Assembly (NCBI GenBank): GCA_946965045.2
Contig: OX337239.1
Location: forward strand, 1,984,001 to 2,048,000
Length of the DNA: 64,000 nt
Direction of reading: 5' to 3'
Source of the DNA: Epithemia pelagica
Lineage: Eukaryota; Bacillariophyta; Bacillariophyceae; Surirellales; Surirellaceae
The notes under the pieces are model-generated. The model did not search any database. It was not told where the DNA came from and saw only the letters and a list, made by a program, of their open reading frames with translations. Positions 61,428-64,000 of this stretch are shown one piece after another. Within the stretch, counting starts at the first letter, position 1. Each line of letters begins with the position of its first letter. Made by a program: the position numbers and the translations under genes.

Positions 61428-61690
61428 ATAAAAAAAATATTAATTCCCCCGTGCATTGGTATGTACAAGGCGGTGAACCCCTTCTAGCCCGAAGACCGGG
61501 GTCTGGCCACCCTTGAGAAGAACATGCACTTTTAACCAGCGGGGAAACGTCTTGTACCATACACCCCAAATATGGCTGCCCCCAGAAATTGGGAGTCTTA
61601 ACTTAAAGCTGAGTCTGAGGGGATTCGAACCCCTGGCACCACGAGCCAACAGAAACATTTACCAGTTAAACCACTGCGGCTCTGCGATGG
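61428..61690 (-). repeat. tRNA-derived SINE-like repeat
   Basis: On the minus strand a Pol III A-box-like TGGTTTAACTGG (61673-61662) and an exact B box GGTTCGAATCC (61631-61621), spaced 30 nt as in tRNA genes, with a good T-arm stem (AGGGG/CCCCT). The acceptor stem pairs poorly (about 4 of 7), so it is not a working tRNA. About 190 nt of unrelated body follow, ending in a T-rich tail (TATTTTTTTTATC), as in SINEs. Confidence 0.55.
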
Positions 61691-61704
61691 TGGGTCTGAT
61701 AAAC

Positions 61705-61901
61705 TGTATAAATCCTGCCACTACACGCTACAACACGCGCAACCCAGAAAATCTCTGCTGGAGATTCTTCAGCGCTGAATCTGAATAAATCCCGCCAACA
61801 GGTTGCATATTGGCGGATACATGGTCGCATATTGGCGAATATGCATCGCCTACATATGCTGCTACGCATCTAGTTTTCTAGTCATAATTTTTTGATCTAG
61901 C
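61705..61901. repeat. Rearranged copy of the 54806-54971 repeat
   Basis: 61705-61736 matches 54806-54837 directly, while 61781-61901 matches 54862-54972 in inverted orientation; an unrelated 40-nt stretch with a small palindrome (CTCTGCTGGAGATTCTTCAG region) lies between. Both arms begin with a TG(T/A)ATAAATCC(T/C)GCC motif. Confidence 0.55.
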
Positions 61902-61916
61902 AACCCTAACCCTAAC
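61902..61916. repeat. Short interstitial telomere-like tract
   Basis: AACCCTAACCCTAAC, about 2.5 units of the CCCTAA repeat, directly abutting the repeat at 61781-61901 and followed by CTAG-rich low complexity. Confidence 0.6.
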
Positions 61917-62951
61917 TCTTCTAGCTAGTTACTCCTACTACTCCTAGCTAGGCATTTTATCAACTCCAGCAGAGACCTCTCTAGCGCATACCTAGCTCCA
62001 GCAGAGATGAGCTATGAGCTGTTGCGGAACCGACCTCTAATTGTTCGCGTGTGTTGCGTGTTAGGATTGAGGAGGACGGAGAGTTCAAGAACTTTTCTCC
62101 GTAAAGCTTTCATTTTTTCATTTACCACATTTCGTCGCGTCTGTGTCCACTGTCCACTGAATCAGTAGTTGATCTTTATGTCCTATCTCTGAATTCTGAA
62201 TCTGTGTCCACTGTATTGTCCTGTCTTGGTAGATGGCCATTATTTCATGTAATTTTTTCTAGAGCTCTGACTCGCCCTGGCTTATCGACGCGAACCCGAT
62301 CAGCGCTGATCGCTCACCCTGATCGTCATTGCGTTCGCATGGATGAGAAGGATCAGCGCATGCGAAACGAAGCAACATTGCATAGGTAGTCACTAGTCAC
62401 AGCTCTCTAGCTTAAGCGACATACTCCTAGCTAGGTGTGCAAGACAATGGACCCATTGCATACCCATAAAGGAAAGAATATACTCCTAGAAACCTCAATA
62501 AAGCTATGGTTTATTCTCGAAGAACATGTTCAGGAAGTGAATGTCACTCACACCTCCCAGGGTCAATAGAAGATGATTTTGACGTGACAATCAATCCAGT
62601 GATACTGAATGCCCTCTCATAATCACTGACAGATGCGGGGAATCCCAAATACAAATGACAACATGTGTCCTCAGTGCCATCATCTTGTACCGAATCACTG
62701 TCACAAGTTTCAGCTCTTACACGCAGAAAATTGCTGTCTCACCGAATTCGCCGTGGTCAATCGGTGCGGGTCCTCGGATCAGCTGACCCGATGAGCTGAT
62801 CCAAGGCGCTGGTCAGAGTCAAAGCTCTAATTGTGCTAAGATCTCTAATCTTACAAGCTGGCTTCACGAGCGACCTGCCTAGTCTATTACAGTAGAAATA
62901 CTGTACAGACAATTTTGTACATAAACAATCACAGTAACCATCTATGCCCCT
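61917..62951. other. Gene-poor stretch, low complexity
   Basis: CTAG/CTCCTA-rich bases to about 62010 and again at 62400-62440; short palindromes (GATCAGCGCTGATC near 62306). No credible gene. Confidence 0.4.
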
Positions 62952-63866
62952 TTGCTTATCGACCATGACGACAGCAAATTTTGGGAAACGCACGATGCCG
63001 TTCAAACCAAGAAGACCATGAGTCACCGCGCTTGGCGCTCACGTCGAGTGTCGAGTGCGGACCCGACCGATACACAAGCGGCCCCTGTTCCCCAAACTCC
63101 ACCGGCGCAGCTGATTCCGCCATCGTTGCGGACACCGACGGCACCCAATCGAATGCATCCCACCACGTCAATTGGAGGCATGATCATGATGGGGCTTGCC
63201 CCCACCATCAAGTGACACCCGATATCCCCAAGACCATTGACAACTCGGACCTGGAACCACATCGCGACAGTGATGATAATCACACTCTCATGCAGCCAAT
63301 TCCAAATACAAGACAAACGCCCGTGGTGGACAGTGATCAAGTGGATGTCACCTTTGGATGTGGAAGCAACTTGTTGTCGACTGGATTCATATCACAAAGC
63401 ACGGATCCTGTGGTGCGAGACTTGTTTCTTCCCTTTCCCCGAACCAGCAATGGTACCAATCACCAAACGATCAGCAGCAGTAGTGGTATTCTTCTTCCCA
63501 ACCAGCCGAACAATCGACGAACGCAGTCTCATCCACAATCCACAACTCCGATCCAAACCATCCACTCCTCAAACGACCATTTCAGGACGAGTTAATACGA
63601 CACCAGGAAGTACGACCAGCACACTGGCGCCGGTCCTGCAGCCCATTTCGTCCTTTTATTCCACCATCAACTTTCGTACCGGCCTGTCTGGACACAGTGG
63701 GTTGGCAGTCTCCTCTTTGAACAAGAACAAGCCCCATTATTCTCCTCAAGCATCCAATCACCACCATGCAACCAACAGCAACAACCCACCGAGTGCTACT
63801 CCTAGAGTTTGGGGTTTTGATTGTGGTAGTTCGTGTTCCTGGTTGATAGCGGATAATCATTCGTAA
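62952..63866 (+). other. Coding-like but frame-broken low-complexity region
   Basis: Three plus-strand frames take turns with Ser/Thr/Pro/Asn-rich coding-like sequence: 62952-63215 (PTDTQAAPVPQTPPAQ), 62981-63595 (VVDSDQVDVTFGCGSNLL, ILLPNQPNNRRTQSHP) and 63237-63866 (VNTTPGSTTSTLAPV). No clear splice sites join them. It may be an intron-rich disordered protein or a decayed gene; no family recognised. Confidence 0.25.
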
Positions 63867-64000
63867 ATATAGTACTGTTCATTTTTGATGACTCCTTTCA
63901 AAACTGCCTGCATATCCTAGGCAGACTGTTTCATCTCCAATCTCCAGGCCAAGCATGTGTGCGAATCTCTACTAGGGATGTAAACGTAAGTGCTGATGTT

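Noticed and set aside
61608-61680. Functional tRNA gene on the minus strand
   Set aside because: B box and T arm are perfect, but the acceptor stem pairs at only about 4 of 7 positions and no clear anticodon arm forms; treated as tRNA-derived repeat.
54806-61736. 32-bp direct repeats as LTRs of the second copia element
   Set aside because: Too short, and the adjoining sequence is inverted rather than directly repeated, so they do not behave as LTRs.
1-64000. CRISPR array, bacterial operons, rRNA genes
   Set aside because: None seen: no regularly spaced short repeats, genes are spliced and eukaryotic, and no rRNA-like conserved blocks were recognised.

Overview
The window reads as nuclear DNA of a stramenopile, most likely a pennate diatom. 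The evidence is: genes on both strands with sparse, short GT-AG introns (about 67-140 nt, often with a GTACGT donor); plastid proteins with bipartite leaders (signal peptide followed by a Phe at the cleavage point, in one case then a twin-arginine lumen signal); a heat-shock-factor domain protein; diatom-type Ty1/copia elements; and a short TTAGGG-type repeat tract. No species is claimed.

Layout. 1-4134 (minus): a pectin-acetylesterase/Notum-like ectodomain with one membrane segment, followed by the start of an ABC (ABCG-like) nucleotide-binding domain into which a very acidic region of about 520 residues is inserted; it runs off the left edge. 4605-5742 (minus): thylakoid-lumen protein with an inferred 5-nt microexon. 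6331-7780 (plus): isoprenylcysteine methylesterase-like hydrolase. 7969-8962 (minus): three-exon phospholipid scramblase. 9063-23041 is an accessory block of nested mobile DNA: a complete copia element (214-bp LTRs, 5-bp target duplication), a TIR element of about 1.2 kb, and a complete hAT transposon (15-bp TIRs, perfect 8-bp target duplication) that carries an HhH-GPD DNA glycosylase gene as well as its broken transposase. 23323-23936 is a MITE with 46-bp perfect TIRs.

25423-54092 is a host gene block: a coiled-coil protein with a repeated FLRLGG motif, an LRR-like protein, a secreted kelch protein with a possible GPI anchor, a UPF1-like SF1 helicase with an enormous RGG-rich N terminus (three exons), a plastid-targeted CPBP (CAAX-protease-like) membrane protein fused to EF-hands, a type II membrane protein made of two tandem copies of a glycosyltransferase-like module, an internally duplicated acidic nuclear-type protein, a GNAT acetyltransferase, a histidine phosphatase, a small two-exon gene, a sulfotransferase, and an HSF-domain protein.

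54806-61916 holds a second copia element whose gag and pol lie in one frame separated by a single TGA, flanked by an odd mixture of direct and inverted repeats, a tRNA-derived SINE-like repeat and a telomere-like tract. The right edge (about 62950-63870) has only frame-broken, low-complexity coding-like sequence.

The host genes do not form a pathway. The strongest candidates for something undescribed are the glycosylase cargo of the hAT element, the Notum/ABC fusion with its inserted acidic domain, the 5-nt microexon, and the CPBP/EF-hand fusion. Exon models are read from splice signals and frame continuity only; no transcript data or database search was available.
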